A stretch of DNA of 33,256 bases, from contig NZ_QGDU01000034.1 in the NCBI RefSeq assembly GCF_003149045.1, positions 1 through 33,256 of the forward strand, read 5' to 3'. The DNA is from Fibrobacter sp. UWR4 (GTDB lineage: Bacteria; Fibrobacterota; Fibrobacteria; Fibrobacterales; Fibrobacteraceae). This document shows, piece by piece, positions 7,664-15,482 of this stretch. The notes under the pieces are model-generated. The model was not told the origin of the DNA. It was given only the letters and a program-made list of their open reading frames with translations, and did not search any database. Both the position numbers and the translations under genes were made by a program. How positions within the stretch are numbered: position 1 is the stretch's first letter; every line of letters starts with the position of its first letter.

Positions 7664-8638
7664 CTATTTTTCGAAAGCCTCATCCATACATTTCTGGGCA
7701 AAAAGGTTGGCTTCTTCATCCTTTTGTGGATTTTTGTTGCCATGATACATGTTCTTGATGAAAATGTCCTTTTTGCCATGCAGGATTATGTGAGCTAACT
7801 CGTGGAAGAATGTGAACCAGAATGCTTTGCGGTCCTTGAAACGGTCGTGTAGCTGAATCACGGGAATGTCGCGGTACCAGCGGGCCATGCCGTGAATGGG
7901 CGCCGACTTGAAGTTCTGAACGTAAAGAATCTTCATGCCCAGACTTGCGCCCAGTTCCTGCAGCTTGACCATACCCTCGTCGATTTCGCCTGGCTTCCCC
8001 ATGGAACTCCTGGAACCGTAGGCGGATGCCAGCTCAATGAACTGTGGCAAAGCTTTCTTGATGACGATACGTTGCTTCTTGTCGTTCTGCTTTTCCATCT
8101 TGATGGCGTCAGCAAGAATTTCACCGCGGCGAAGCCAGACGGAAGCTGCGTACGGATCCTGTGCCTCGGCCAGCGAAATTCGGAAGGCAACTTTGAGACT
8201 TGCCTTGCAGTAATAATTTTCCCAGGCCTTGGGGCTGGAAACGCCAAAGAAACGCAATAGCGGCGAAATGTTATCTTCCTTGTTGTCGATATCTTCAACC
8301 CATTGGCGGGGTTTTAACTCGCCTATTGGAAGGCTGTTTCGCCAGGTGGACTTGTCGCCCAAGGTGGCCTTGATCTGCTTTCGCATCAAGTCCTGTTCGT
8401 ACTTACGCTGCGCCGTCAGCCAAAAAGACGCGGGAATACCTGTGGCGTATTCAAGATTGAATGCCATTTCTGCAGTGATTGCGCATTTTGCTTTGAGAAT
8501 TTCATTCACCGTTTTTGCGGTGTAACCGATGCGGGATGCAAATTCGTTGACGTCCATATTCATTTCTTCAAGTTTTTCTTGCAGAAATTCACCGGGGGCA
8601 ACGACCCACCAATAATCTCTTTCTTTTTCTTCTGCCAT
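7664..8638 (-). CDS. HigA-type antitoxin fused to an ImmA/IrrE metallopeptidase domain
   Basis: A 324-residue two-domain protein. Residues 12-85 are a HigA/VapI-like helix-turn-helix (PGEFLQEKLEEMNMDVNEFA, then IPASFWLTAQRKYE), and residues 210-324 form a ZnMc domain of the ImmA/IrrE type with HELAH (279-283) and a downstream acidic ligand in KDEEANLFA. Fusions of this kind act as antitoxins for HigB-like RNases; the peptidase domain may cleave a regulator or be used for sensing, which is unproven. It follows higB after 9 bases, the toxin-first order typical of higBA. Confidence 0.85.
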   Translation of the reverse strand: MAEEKERDYWWVVAPGEFLQEKLEEMNMDVNEFASRIGYTAKTVNEILKAKCAITAEMAFNLEYATGIPASFWLTAQRKYEQDLMRKQIKATLGDKSTWRNSLPIGELKPRQWVEDIDNKEDNISPLLRFFGVSSPKAWENYYCKASLKVAFRISLAEAQDPYAASVWLRRGEILADAIKMEKQNDKKQRIVIKKALPQFIELASAYGSRSSMGKPGEIDEGMVKLQELGASLGMKILYVQNFKSAPIHGMARWYRDIPVIQLHDRFKDRKAFWFTFFHELAHIILHGKKDIFIKNMYHGNKNPQKDEEANLFAQKCMDEAFEK

Positions 8639-8647
8639 AAATACCTC

Positions 8648-8965
8648 TTATTTATGATAGTCTACAATTTCTTTGACTTCTGCCTCTGAAATTTCTGACC
8701 AAACAATGACCTTGTTTGGCTCCGAGCCCTTGATAATCAGTCGATAAGGTTGGTCAAGATTGCAAGCCCATTCTCCTTTTCTGTCGCCTACTAGTTCATG
8801 GAAGTTTCCGGCAAGATTTCTCAAATCATTGAAGTTGGCGGCGAGCCTCAGCGCCTGGATTCTCAACTTGTAAAGATTCGCCCGTTTCTTGCCCATGAAT
8901 CGCAAGGCGAAAGCTTCGTCCCAAGAGCTCCGTTCTAAATCTTTATCTGCAAATTCAATTTTCAA
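8648..8965 (-). CDS. higB: HigB-like toxin (RelE/ParE fold mRNA interferase)
   Basis: A 105-residue small basic protein with the HigB pattern: an N-terminal strand, helical hairpin, LRNLAGNFHELVGDRKGEW, then ACNLDQPYRLIIKG. HigB toxins cleave mRNA on the ribosome and are neutralised by the cognate HigA. The start codon is TTG at 8965; it is chosen because AAGGAGG stands 4 bases upstream. It is followed directly by its antitoxin, and the pair is likely autoregulated by the HigA helix-turn-helix. Confidence 0.82.
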   Translation of the reverse strand: MKIEFADKDLERSSWDEAFALRFMGKKRANLYKLRIQALRLAANFNDLRNLAGNFHELVGDRKGEWACNLDQPYRLIIKGSEPNKVIVWSEISEAEVKEIVDYHK

Positions 8966-9049
8966 CTAACCTCCTTCGTTCCTTATTTGTTTAATATAAT
9001 AAAAACTTTTTATGAACGCAAGAGGTGTGTTTTTTATTTCTTTGCTGCG

Positions 9050-9071
9050 TCAGCCAAACGCGTTAGGCTGA
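9050..9071. other. 22-bp palindrome upstream of higBA
   Basis: TCAGCC-A-AACGCGTT-A-GGCTGA is a palindrome interrupted by one mismatched pair. It lies between the terminator at 9079-9100 and the AT-rich stretch where a higB promoter should be. It may be a binding site or part of a second terminator stem; neither can be decided from the sequence. Confidence 0.35.
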
Positions 9072-9073
9072 AC

Positions 9074-9100
9074 AAAAAAAGGAGCGCTTTCGCGTTCCTT
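9074..9100 (-). terminator. Terminator after the CMD-flavodoxin-ABM operon
   Basis: Stem GGAGCGC (9081-9087), loop TTTC, stem GCGTTCC (9092-9098), with a seven-base A run on the plus strand that becomes the U run of the minus-strand transcript. It is about 30 bases past the monooxygenase stop codon. Confidence 0.7.
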
Positions 9101-9127
9101 CTTTTCTCTCTCTCATTTTTTTAGTTC

Positions 9128-9547
9128 TTACTTATCCGCAATTTCTGAGCTGATGGACATTAGCGGGTTTAACGGGTCGGTGTCAATCAGGTCCAGGTGC
9201 TTGACCATGCGGAGAGTGCCTTGCTTGTACTTCTGGAAATGTTCCGAAGCGATGTGCTTTTTGTAGGCATCCTGGCTGGCGTAGATTTCAAGAATGTAGA
9301 GGGCATTCTTGTCGCGCTTAAGGCCCATGGGATACATGCAGATAACGCCCGGTTCCGTACGCATGCTGGTGGCGCCGACTTCAAGAGCCATGGCCATGTA
9401 CTGGTCGTGATACTCCGGGTGAATCTCAATGTAGGACAGGCGAACGATGCGGTCGCTTTCAAAGGGCTGCTTTTTCACTTGACTTGTCTTTGCCATAGCC
9501 ATTCCTGAAGCTAGAAGAAGTACGAAGAAAATTAGAAGTTTTTTCAT
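9128..9547 (-). CDS. Exported antibiotic biosynthesis monooxygenase (ABM) domain protein
   Basis: A 139-residue protein with a signal peptide (MKKLLIFFVLLLASGMAMA) and one ABM dimeric alpha/beta barrel domain. The family pattern is visible in VRLSYIEIHPEYHDQYMAMA, GVICMYPM, and ASEHFQKY. Relatives include YgiN-type quinol monooxygenases and heme-degrading proteins. Cofactor-free oxidation of quinol-like substrates in the periplasm is the most likely role. It is the last gene of the operon with the CMD-cupin fusion and the flavodoxin lipoprotein, and its start is buried in the 3' end of the flavodoxin frame. Confidence 0.85.
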   Translation of the reverse strand: MKKLLIFFVLLLASGMAMAKTSQVKKQPFESDRIVRLSYIEIHPEYHDQYMAMALEVGATSMRTEPGVICMYPMGLKRDKNALYILEIYASQDAYKKHIASEHFQKYKQGTLRMVKHLDLIDTDPLNPLMSISSEIADK

Positions 9548-10256
9548 ATTCCCAAAATTCCTTTTTCAACCAGTCTGCGATTTTGGTTTCGCGGCTAGAG
9601 AAATCTGCGGCCTTTATAGAAAGGCTTGCGGTAAAATTGCTAGCGGAAAGCAAACGCTTGGCATCGGCTTCTACTCCGCTGATTCCGCTGGAATGGCTGC
9701 TGACAATAAGGCCTACTTTTTTATTTGCAAGTTCCTTGCTGTTCTTGAAAAGATAGGTTTGCATGGGAGCGGCCATTTGGCTCCACCAGAGAGGCGCAAC
9801 GACGATCACTTCGCTGTAGTTTGCGAAACTCACTTCGACGCTTGCTGTGATGGCAGGGTAGCTGCTTTCGTCATCGGGATTCTTGTTGATGGCGTCAATA
9901 AGGGCATCGCCGATGGCGTAATTGTTGGCTGCGAAATCTGCCTTTTCTACAGGAGAGATTTCCACCACATCGGCAGAAATCATTCCTGTCAAGGTTTCTA
10001 CGATAGCCTTGCTGTTCCCCGTGTAAGAGTAGTAAGCGACCAGCATCTTTTCGGAAGCTGCGATGTTCCCACTAGAAGAACTTGTGGCATTCTCGACTTC
10101 GCTGGAACTGCTTTCCGCAGTTTCTGTTGCAGAAGATTCTACGATGCTCTCACTTGAGCCTGCAACATCATTCTTTGCGTTAGAGCTGGAGTCGTCGCCG
10201 CAGGCGTTCAGAAAGAACGCCGCCGTCACACTCAACAAGAACAGTAATTTTTTCAT
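9459..10256 (-). CDS. Flavodoxin-domain lipoprotein, C-terminus probably frameshifted
   Basis: The protein begins with a lipoprotein signal (lipobox LNAC), a serine-rich linker to about residue 68, and then a flavodoxin domain with the FMN phosphate loop YYSYTGNSKAI and APLWWSQMAAP. It should be an outer- or inner-membrane-anchored FMN electron carrier facing the periplasm. As read, it ends in a 30-residue low-quality tail overlapping the next gene by 89 bases. If the A5 run at 9562-9566 had one more A, the frame would end ...DWLKKGILGI with the stop TGA overlapping the next ATG as ATGA at 9544, the expected operon junction. The gene follows the CMD-cupin gene after 10 bases. Confidence 0.8.
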   Translation of the reverse strand: MKKLLFLLSVTAAFFLNACGDDSSSNAKNDVAGSSESIVESSATETAESSSSEVENATSSSSGNIAASEKMLVAYYSYTGNSKAIVETLTGMISADVVEISPVEKADFAANNYAIGDALIDAINKNPDDESSYPAITASVEVSFANYSEVIVVAPLWWSQMAAPMQTYLFKNSKELANKKVGLIVSSHSSGISGVEADAKRLLSASNFTASLSIKAADFSSRETKIADWLKKEFWEYEKTSNFLRTSSSFRNGYGKDKSSEKAAL

Positions 10257-10266
10257 ACCGCCTCAA

Positions 10267-11337
10267 TTACGGAAGCTTGTTGTACACTTCGTCAACTACA
10301 GGTTCCAACCATTCGTTGCTGGCGTTTTCGCCAACGTGGGTGTGATAAGTCAAGTGCTGGAACCAGGAATCCTTGGCGGCACCGTGCCAGTGCTTTTTGC
10401 CTTCGGGAATGGCCACTACAGTACCCGGCGTCATTTCAAGAGGCTCCTTGCCTTCTTCCACGTACCAGCCGCGGCCAGAAACTGCGATCAAGACCTGCAC
10501 CTGATTGTGATGAACGTGCCAGTTGTTGCGGCAACCCGGTTCAAAAGTCACGTTGGTAGGGCCGCCGTTTTCGGCGCTCATGGGAGCCACATAGCTGTTG
10601 CCGATAAAGTACTTTGCGTAATTCACGTTAGGCACGCCGCGGGGCCACGGGGAATCTCCGCCGTACATGCCAGGAATCAACTTGGCATCCTGCAAAGTCA
10701 TGGTAATGCTTTCCTCCTGCTGATCCGTAAGACCTGCCTTCTTTGCGCCCGCCTTGTGTGCTGCCAGCTGGGGGTGAACGCCATCCATGCCGCTGAGGGC
10801 CGCAACAGTCACCAGTTCGCGTTCCGGCATAGTCAAGTTGTCGCGGGCGAAAATGTCACCGAACAAATGTGCCTTCAGGTAGTAATCCGTTGCAGGAGCG
10901 AAAGTGTTGCTCACCTTGCCGAACAACTTCGTCTGAACTTCGGTACCGGCCTTCAGGGAGTTGTAATTCTTGGGCAGGGGAGAAGCGTCCTTGCCTTCGG
11001 CGGTCTTCTTGCCGGCGGCCTTGCGTTCATCCAGAACCTTCTGCAAAGTTCCTAGGGCGTTCAGGGAGCGCGGAAAACCGGTGTAGGCATAAAGCTGGGA
11101 AAGGGCTTCCTTCACCTGGCTTACGGTGAGGCCGTCGTCCAGGCCCTTGTCGATAGCCTTGCTAAGTTTTGCCAAGTCGCCCTTGGCTTCCAGGCAGGCG
11201 ATAATGGCCATGTCCTGCTGCTGAACGGTAAGTACGTTTTTCATAATCTGTGCGTTTGTGGTGGTGGCGAATGCGGCAGAAATTGCGACCGCCGCGCCCA
11301 TGGATTTTACGAATGTTTTAAAGAATGCAGTTTTCAT
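10267..11337 (-). CDS. Exported carboxymuconolactone decarboxylase-like and cupin fusion protein
   Basis: A 356-residue protein with an N-terminal signal peptide (AISAAFATTTNAQ), two CMD/AhpD-like helical repeats (about residues 40-115 and 145-225), and a C-terminal cupin_2 domain (about 255-345) with metal ligands in NNWHVHHNQ, EEGKEPLE and KKHWHG. CMD-like domains act in gamma-carboxymuconolactone decarboxylation or peroxidase chemistry; the usual AhpD CxxC is not evident, so a catalytic role is open. The fusion is seen in periplasmic redox clusters with flavodoxins. It heads the operon and is divergent from the AraC regulator at 11477. Confidence 0.88.
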   Translation of the reverse strand: MKTAFFKTFVKSMGAAVAISAAFATTTNAQIMKNVLTVQQQDMAIIACLEAKGDLAKLSKAIDKGLDDGLTVSQVKEALSQLYAYTGFPRSLNALGTLQKVLDERKAAGKKTAEGKDASPLPKNYNSLKAGTEVQTKLFGKVSNTFAPATDYYLKAHLFGDIFARDNLTMPERELVTVAALSGMDGVHPQLAAHKAGAKKAGLTDQQEESITMTLQDAKLIPGMYGGDSPWPRGVPNVNYAKYFIGNSYVAPMSAENGGPTNVTFEPGCRNNWHVHHNQVQVLIAVSGRGWYVEEGKEPLEMTPGTVVAIPEGKKHWHGAAKDSWFQHLTYHTHVGENASNEWLEPVVDEVYNKLP

Positions 11338-11347
11338 AGTTATGAAT

Positions 11348-11404
11348 TTACCAAAAGACTAGTTTTAATTCACTACCCAAAACAAATGAATTTCTACCAA
11401 AAAC
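11348..11404. promoter_or_regulatory. Candidate AraC-type operator in the divergent promoter
   Basis: CTACCCAAAAC (11373-11383) and CTACCAAAAAC (11394-11404) are direct repeats 21 bases apart, two helical turns, the spacing used by AraC proteins. A third, weaker copy (TTACCAAAAGAC) starts at 11348. They lie between the CMD-cupin operon and the AraC gene. Confidence 0.55.
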
Positions 11405-11476
11405 GCAGATTTTATATATAAAAATTTGATTTTATAACCTTTTTTCCTATATTCAGGACGTAAAAAATGGTATAGA

Positions 11477-12364
11477 ATGAAAATTCTCAAAGTCGATAAT
11501 CCCAATGTTTTTGCCCGTCATGTGAGCGCTCCGGAGATTCACCCCCTCATTAGCGTGATTCATTTTGACGAGATTGCGCCTTTTCCCCATAGCATGAACA
11601 ATTACGGTGTGTATGGGCTGTTCATCCAGCGGGAATTTCCAAAGTCCCTGGTTTACGGCACCAAGACGATTCAGGTCAGCGGCTCTTCCATTATTGCGGT
11701 GGCGCCGGGGCAGCTTGGCGGCTCCAAGGAAAGTGACAGTGGCATTGCGCTGAGTGGCTGGGCAGTGCTCTGGTCGCCGGAACTTTTGGAGGATTCGTCC
11801 CTGGAAAAGCAGATGAAGGATTACGAGTTCTTCTCCTACTTTTTTTCGGATTCCTTGCAGATTGATCCTGCGGAGTGGCAAGCCATTACCCAGCTGGCGT
11901 CGCAGTTGCGTTCCGAGCTGCAGCAGCACGAAGACGGTGCACCCCTCAGGAGCATTGTGCAGTCGTATCTTCATTTGATTCTTGAATATTGCAAGCGGGC
12001 TTACTTGCGCCAGAGTGCAAACGGAAACGACGGCGACAACGATATCTTAAAGCAATTCCATACGCTCCTGGAAAAATATTACCGCGACGAAAAACAGAAA
12101 ATTCATGGTGTGCCTTCGGTGGCCTACTGCGCCCGGGAACTGGCCTACTCCCCCCGCTATTTTGGCGACTTGGTCCACAAGGCAACAGGCGGCAGCGCCA
12201 TCGGTTACATCCATTCCTTCGTCATTAACCAGAGCAAGAATTTTTTGATGAAGGGCCTTTCCATCGGCGAGACCGCACAACTGCTGGGCTTTAGCTACCC
12301 CCACCATTTTACAAGACTATTCAAGAACGTGACGGGACTAACCCCAATCGAGTTTACGAAATAG
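11477..12364 (+). CDS. AraC-family transcriptional regulator
   Basis: A 295-residue protein with an N-terminal cupin-like sensor region and a C-terminal AraC domain (about 195-295) containing two helix-turn-helix units: VPSVAYCARELAYSPRYFGD and SIGETAQLLGFSYPHHFTRL, ending in FKNVTGLTPIEF. It is divergent from the CMD-cupin operon and is the likely activator of that operon. An AT-rich promoter with CCTATATT lies about 28 bases upstream; no strong Shine-Dalgarno is seen. Confidence 0.9.
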   Translation: MKILKVDNPNVFARHVSAPEIHPLISVIHFDEIAPFPHSMNNYGVYGLFIQREFPKSLVYGTKTIQVSGSSIIAVAPGQLGGSKESDSGIALSGWAVLWSPELLEDSSLEKQMKDYEFFSYFFSDSLQIDPAEWQAITQLASQLRSELQQHEDGAPLRSIVQSYLHLILEYCKRAYLRQSANGNDGDNDILKQFHTLLEKYYRDEKQKIHGVPSVAYCARELAYSPRYFGDLVHKATGGSAIGYIHSFVINQSKNFLMKGLSIGETAQLLGFSYPHHFTRLFKNVTGLTPIEFTK

Positions 12365-12388
12365 ATTTTATTTGGAAAGAAAATAACG

Positions 12389-12952
12389 TTAAATCGTCTT
12401 TATGACTTTCGCAGGAACGCCGCCTACCACCGTGTTGGGGGCGACGTTTTTGTTTACTACGGCGCCTGCCGCGACAATGGCTCCGTCACCGATGGTAACG
12501 CCCGGGAGAATGGTGGCGTTGGAACCGATCCACACGTTTTTACCGATGTGGATGGGCTTGGGGTACATATCTCCGCGGTGTTCCGGTTCGGGGGCGTGAT
12601 TCAATGTGGCGAGAACGACGTTGTGGCCGATGAGTGCGCCGTCGTCGATGGTGATGCCTCCGTGATCCTGAAATTTGCAGCCTGCGTTAATGAAAACGTT
12701 CTTGCCAATTTTGATGTTTCTGCCGCAGTCCGTATTGAAGGGTGGGAACAGCCCGAAAGTTTCATCGACAGGCTCGCTGATCAGCTCCGAAAATAGCTTG
12801 CGGATTTCGACGGGCTCGTGATAGCCTGTGTTGATTTCCGCAGTGATTTTCAATGCCCGCTGGGACATTTCGTGCATGAACAAATGTGTTTCGTTTCCGG
12901 CAATGATTCGCTCGCCAGAGGCCATGGCCTTCTTGAATTCTTCCAGAGTCAT
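12389..12952 (-). CDS. Sugar O-acetyltransferase (maltose/galactoside acetyltransferase-like)
   Basis: A 187-residue left-handed beta-helix acetyltransferase. The N-terminal Mac domain ([21 protein letters not shown]-like) is followed by hexapeptide repeats from about residue 80 and the catalytic-histidine region [13 protein letters not shown]. The C-terminal [20 protein letters not shown] matches the MAT/GAT/NodL group, which transfers acetyl from acetyl-CoA to sugars. Its ATG overlaps the stop of the FMN reductase gene (TAATG), so the two are cotranscribed. The true acceptor is unknown; these enzymes are common passengers of redox clusters of this type. Confidence 0.9.
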   Translation of the reverse strand: MTLEEFKKAMASGERIIAGNETHLFMHEMSQRALKITAEINTGYHEPVEIRKLFSELISEPVDETFGLFPPFNTDCGRNIKIGKNVFINAGCKFQDHGGITIDDGALIGHNVVLATLNHAPEPEHRGDMYPKPIHIGKNVWIGSNATILPGVTIGDGAIVAAGAVVNKNVAPNTVVGGVPAKVIKTI

Positions 12953-13488
12953 TAGACCTTAGACCCCTTCTTATAGGCTTCGGCGAGAGCAATCTTGTTG
13001 CTTGCGGTTTCCTTGGGCTCGGAGGCGCTGGCGAAAACGGTTCCCTTCAGCTTGACGTTGTCGAAACAGGCGATCCAGCCCTTGATTCCGTTTATAGCGT
13101 TCTTCGGGGTGGTCTTTTCATTTTCTGCGGCGGTGGCTAGCAGGTAGATTTCGCGGAACTTGTATTCGCTAATGTAAAGGGAATTAGCGCGGTCCAGCAT
13201 AGTCTTCAGCTGGCCGCACATTTCGTAGTAATAGATGGGCGTTGCGAAGGCGATGACTTCGGCGTTCTTCATCTTTTCGGTGATTTCGTTGGCGTCGTCC
13301 TTGATGACGCACTTGCCTTTCTTTTGGCAGGCGAGGCAACCGCGACAGAATGCGATATTCTTGCCCTGCAGGGAAATGTATTCCACATCGTTACCGGCGT
13401 CCTTTGCGCCCTTGGCAAATTCCTTGGTTAGAATGTCGGAGTTGCTTCCCTTGCGAAGGCTAGAAGAAATAACAAGAACTTTTTTCAT
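12952..13488 (-). CDS. Flavodoxin-fold NAD(P)H-dependent FMN reductase with cysteine motif
   Basis: A 178-residue member of the NADPH-dependent FMN reductase/iron-sulfur flavoprotein group. The phosphate-binding loop is [10 protein letters not shown] (residues 8-17), a cysteine-rich loop is [14 protein letters not shown], and the flavin contact is [14 protein letters not shown]. Such proteins reduce quinones, FMN or disulfides in the cytoplasm. Whether the cysteines hold a cluster or act as thiols cannot be told. It overlaps the downstream acetyltransferase start and lies 31 bases after the cyclophilin-like lipoprotein gene. Confidence 0.88.
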   Translation of the reverse strand: MKKVLVISSSLRKGSNSDILTKEFAKGAKDAGNDVEYISLQGKNIAFCRGCLACQKKGKCVIKDDANEITEKMKNAEVIAFATPIYYYEMCGQLKTMLDRANSLYISEYKFREIYLLATAAENEKTTPKNAINGIKGWIACFDNVKLKGTVFASASEPKETASNKIALAEAYKKGSKV

Positions 13489-13519
13489 TTGCGTGTCTCC
13501 ATGAAAAATGCTGAGCGAA

Positions 13520-14044
13520 TTAAAATGCTTGGATTGTGATTTTCTTGGCGCCAGCTTTCAGGGCGTCCTTTAAACCGTCTGGATTTTCGAAAGCTCCGAT
13601 GTCGCTGTAGCTGTAGCCTGGATTGCTGAAGGTCTCGTAGAAAAAGACGAGACAGTCGGAACCATAAACCTTGATGTCGCCTTTCTTGATGGTGTCGGGA
13701 GCGTAGCTTGTGGTCTTGAAACCGGAATCCAAATAGACATAGTATTCGTTGCCGTGGAGTTCTGTCATGGAAAGCGTCAGGGGAAGTTTTTCCTTGAAAC
13801 TTTGCGCGGTGGCGTTGTCTGCTAGGGTGGCAATGAATTCTTGAGAGCCGATGGTGATTTTGATTTTGTTCATTTCAATTTTTGCCGTCGAAGAACTGCT
13901 GGCTTGAACGGATTGTGCGTTGGACGAACTGTTTTTAGCAGCGATTTCATTTGAACCTTGTTCCGCGTTTGACGCGGAATCGGCGCAGGCATATAAAGGC
14001 AGAAACAATAGGCCTGCAAAAATAAAATTCAACAAATTTTTCAT
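13520..14044 (-). CDS. Cyclophilin-like domain lipoprotein
   Basis: A 174-residue lipoprotein (lipobox LYAC) with a short serine/alanine linker and a cyclophilin-like beta-barrel from about residue 58. Family features are IKITIGSQEFIATLADNATA, LPLTLSMTELHGNEYY, GDIKVYGSDCLVFFYETF and the SDIGAFENPDGL end. This small family is regularly found next to flavodoxins, aldo-keto reductases and alpha/beta hydrolases; its function is unknown and it lacks classical prolyl-isomerase residues. It is the first gene of the minus-strand group and is divergent from the hydrolase at 14203. Confidence 0.85.
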   Translation of the reverse strand: MKNLLNFIFAGLLFLPLYACADSASNAEQGSNEIAAKNSSSNAQSVQASSSSTAKIEMNKIKITIGSQEFIATLADNATAQSFKEKLPLTLSMTELHGNEYYVYLDSGFKTTSYAPDTIKKGDIKVYGSDCLVFFYETFSNPGYSYSDIGAFENPDGLKDALKAGAKKITIQAF

Positions 14045-14074
14045 ACTTCAAATATAGCGTTGTTTTGTTGAAAT

Positions 14075-14145
14075 AGCAAATACTTTGATTTTATATACTG
14101 TTATGCCTAAAAAGTATAGCAAAGCATAAAAATTAAGTATTTGCT
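14075..14145. promoter_or_regulatory. Widely spaced inverted repeat in a divergent promoter
   Basis: AGCAAATACTT (14075-14085) and AAGTATTTGCT (14135-14145) are perfect 11-bp complements 60 bases apart, between the cyclophilin-like gene and the hydrolase gene. The spacing is close to six helical turns, which suits a looped regulator. No regulator has been tied to it. Confidence 0.45.
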
Positions 14146-14202
14146 TATTGTGTTTTTTGGTTCTAAATTGTATCTTGCAAAAACATCTTCATAGGATTGA
14201 AA

Positions 14203-15393
14203 ATGAATTTCAAGAAATCTTCCTTTGGTAAAATTGTTACCGCTGCTGCAGTAATCTCTGTGGCAACCGCTTTCACCGCCTGCTGCGACAAGAGCGACGC
14301 AAGTCAGGCTTCCGCAAAGGCTGCAAACGCAACTATCAACTACTCCGCAAACGAGACCGTTATGGCACAGAACGAAAAATTGGAACTGACTCAAGAATGG
14401 GACAAGGTTTTCCCCAAGAGCGAAAAGGTGGATCATAAGAAGGTGACCTTCACCAATAACTTCGGCATCACCTTGGCTGCCGATATGTACATCCCGAAGG
14501 ATGCAAACCTTGCTGTAAATGGCAAGTTCCCGGCCATCGCTGTTTCTGGCCCCTTTGGCGCCGTGAAGGAACAGTCCAGCGGTCTCTACGCACAGACCAT
14601 GGCAGAAAAGGGCTACTTGACCATTGCATTTGACCCCAGCTTTACTGGCGAAAGCAGCGGCATGCCCCGCCGCGTGGCTTCTCCGGACATTAACACCGAA
14701 GACTTCATGGCCGCAGTGGACTTCCTCGGCGCTCAGGAAAATGTGGATGCTGAACGCATCGGCATTATCGGTATTTGCGGTTGGGGTGGCATCGCCCTGA
14801 ACGCCGCTGCCGCGGACACCCGCATCAAGGCAACTGTGGCAAGCACCATGTACGACATGACCCGCGTGGGCGGCAACGGCTACTTTGATTCCGGCGACAA
14901 TGAAGAAGCCCGTTACGAAGGCCGCAAGGCTCTCGCAGCCCAGCGCGTAAAGGATCGCGCCGCAGGTTCCTACCTGCGTGCCGGTGGCGTTGTGGACCCG
15001 CTTCCGGATGACGCTCCCTACTTCGTGAAGGATTACTACGCTTACTACAAGACTCCTCGCGGTTACCACAAGCGTTCTGGTAATTCCAACGATGGTTGGA
15101 ATGCAACGGGCACCCAGGCTTATGCCAACGCCCGCTTCCTCCGTTATACCAACGAAATCCGTTCCGCTGTTCTCGTGATGCATGGCGACAAGGCTCATTC
15201 CTTCTACTTCGGCAAGGATGCCTACAAGTACATGGTTGAAGGCAATCCCGCTGCAGGCATCAAGGCAAACCCGAATCCTTCCAACAAGGAACTTCTGGTG
15301 ATTCCTGGCGCATCTCACGTGGATCTTTACGACAACATGGAAAAGATTCCTTTCGCAAAGCTTGACGAATTCTTCAAGACTAACTTGAAGTAA
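14203..15393 (+). CDS. Alpha/beta hydrolase lipoprotein
   Basis: A 396-residue protein with a lipoprotein signal (lipobox FTAC) followed by an alpha/beta-hydrolase fold. The nucleophile elbow is IGICGWGG, where cysteine occupies the usual nucleophile position as in dienelactone-hydrolase relatives; the other candidates are the aspartate in LVMHGDKAHS and the histidine in PGASHVDLYD. Close families (YcjY/DLH-like) often neighbour flavodoxins and CMD proteins. The ATG at 14203 has AGGA 6 bases upstream and is preferred to the TTG at 14197. It is followed by a terminator at 15425. Substrate unknown, likely an ester or lactone outside the cytoplasm. Confidence 0.88.
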   Translation: MNFKKSSFGKIVTAAAVISVATAFTACCDKSDASQASAKAANATINYSANETVMAQNEKLELTQEWDKVFPKSEKVDHKKVTFTNNFGITLAADMYIPKDANLAVNGKFPAIAVSGPFGAVKEQSSGLYAQTMAEKGYLTIAFDPSFTGESSGMPRRVASPDINTEDFMAAVDFLGAQENVDAERIGIIGICGWGGIALNAAAADTRIKATVASTMYDMTRVGGNGYFDSGDNEEARYEGRKALAAQRVKDRAAGSYLRAGGVVDPLPDDAPYFVKDYYAYYKTPRGYHKRSGNSNDGWNATGTQAYANARFLRYTNEIRSAVLVMHGDKAHSFYFGKDAYKYMVEGNPAAGIKANPNPSNKELLVIPGASHVDLYDNMEKIPFAKLDEFFKTNLK

Positions 15394-15424
15394 TTAGCGG
15401 GTTGCTGCGACTGAAATACGCAAT

Positions 15425-15456
15425 AAAGACTGCGCCTATGATGGCGTGGTCTTTTT
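15425..15456 (+). terminator. Terminator of the hydrolase gene
   Basis: Arms AAAGACTGCGCC (15425-15436) and GGCGTGGTCTTT (15443-15454) pair fully if two G-U pairs are allowed, followed by TT. It lies 31 bases after the hydrolase stop codon. Confidence 0.7.
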
Positions 15457-15482
15457 GCTATTGGATTGGTGATAAAGGTCTT

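Noticed and set aside
14107-15318. A 403-codon open frame on the minus strand opposite the alpha/beta hydrolase gene
   Set aside because: It mirrors the codon pattern of the hydrolase gene, has no recognisable domain, and the plus strand has clear family motifs, signal peptide and ribosome site.
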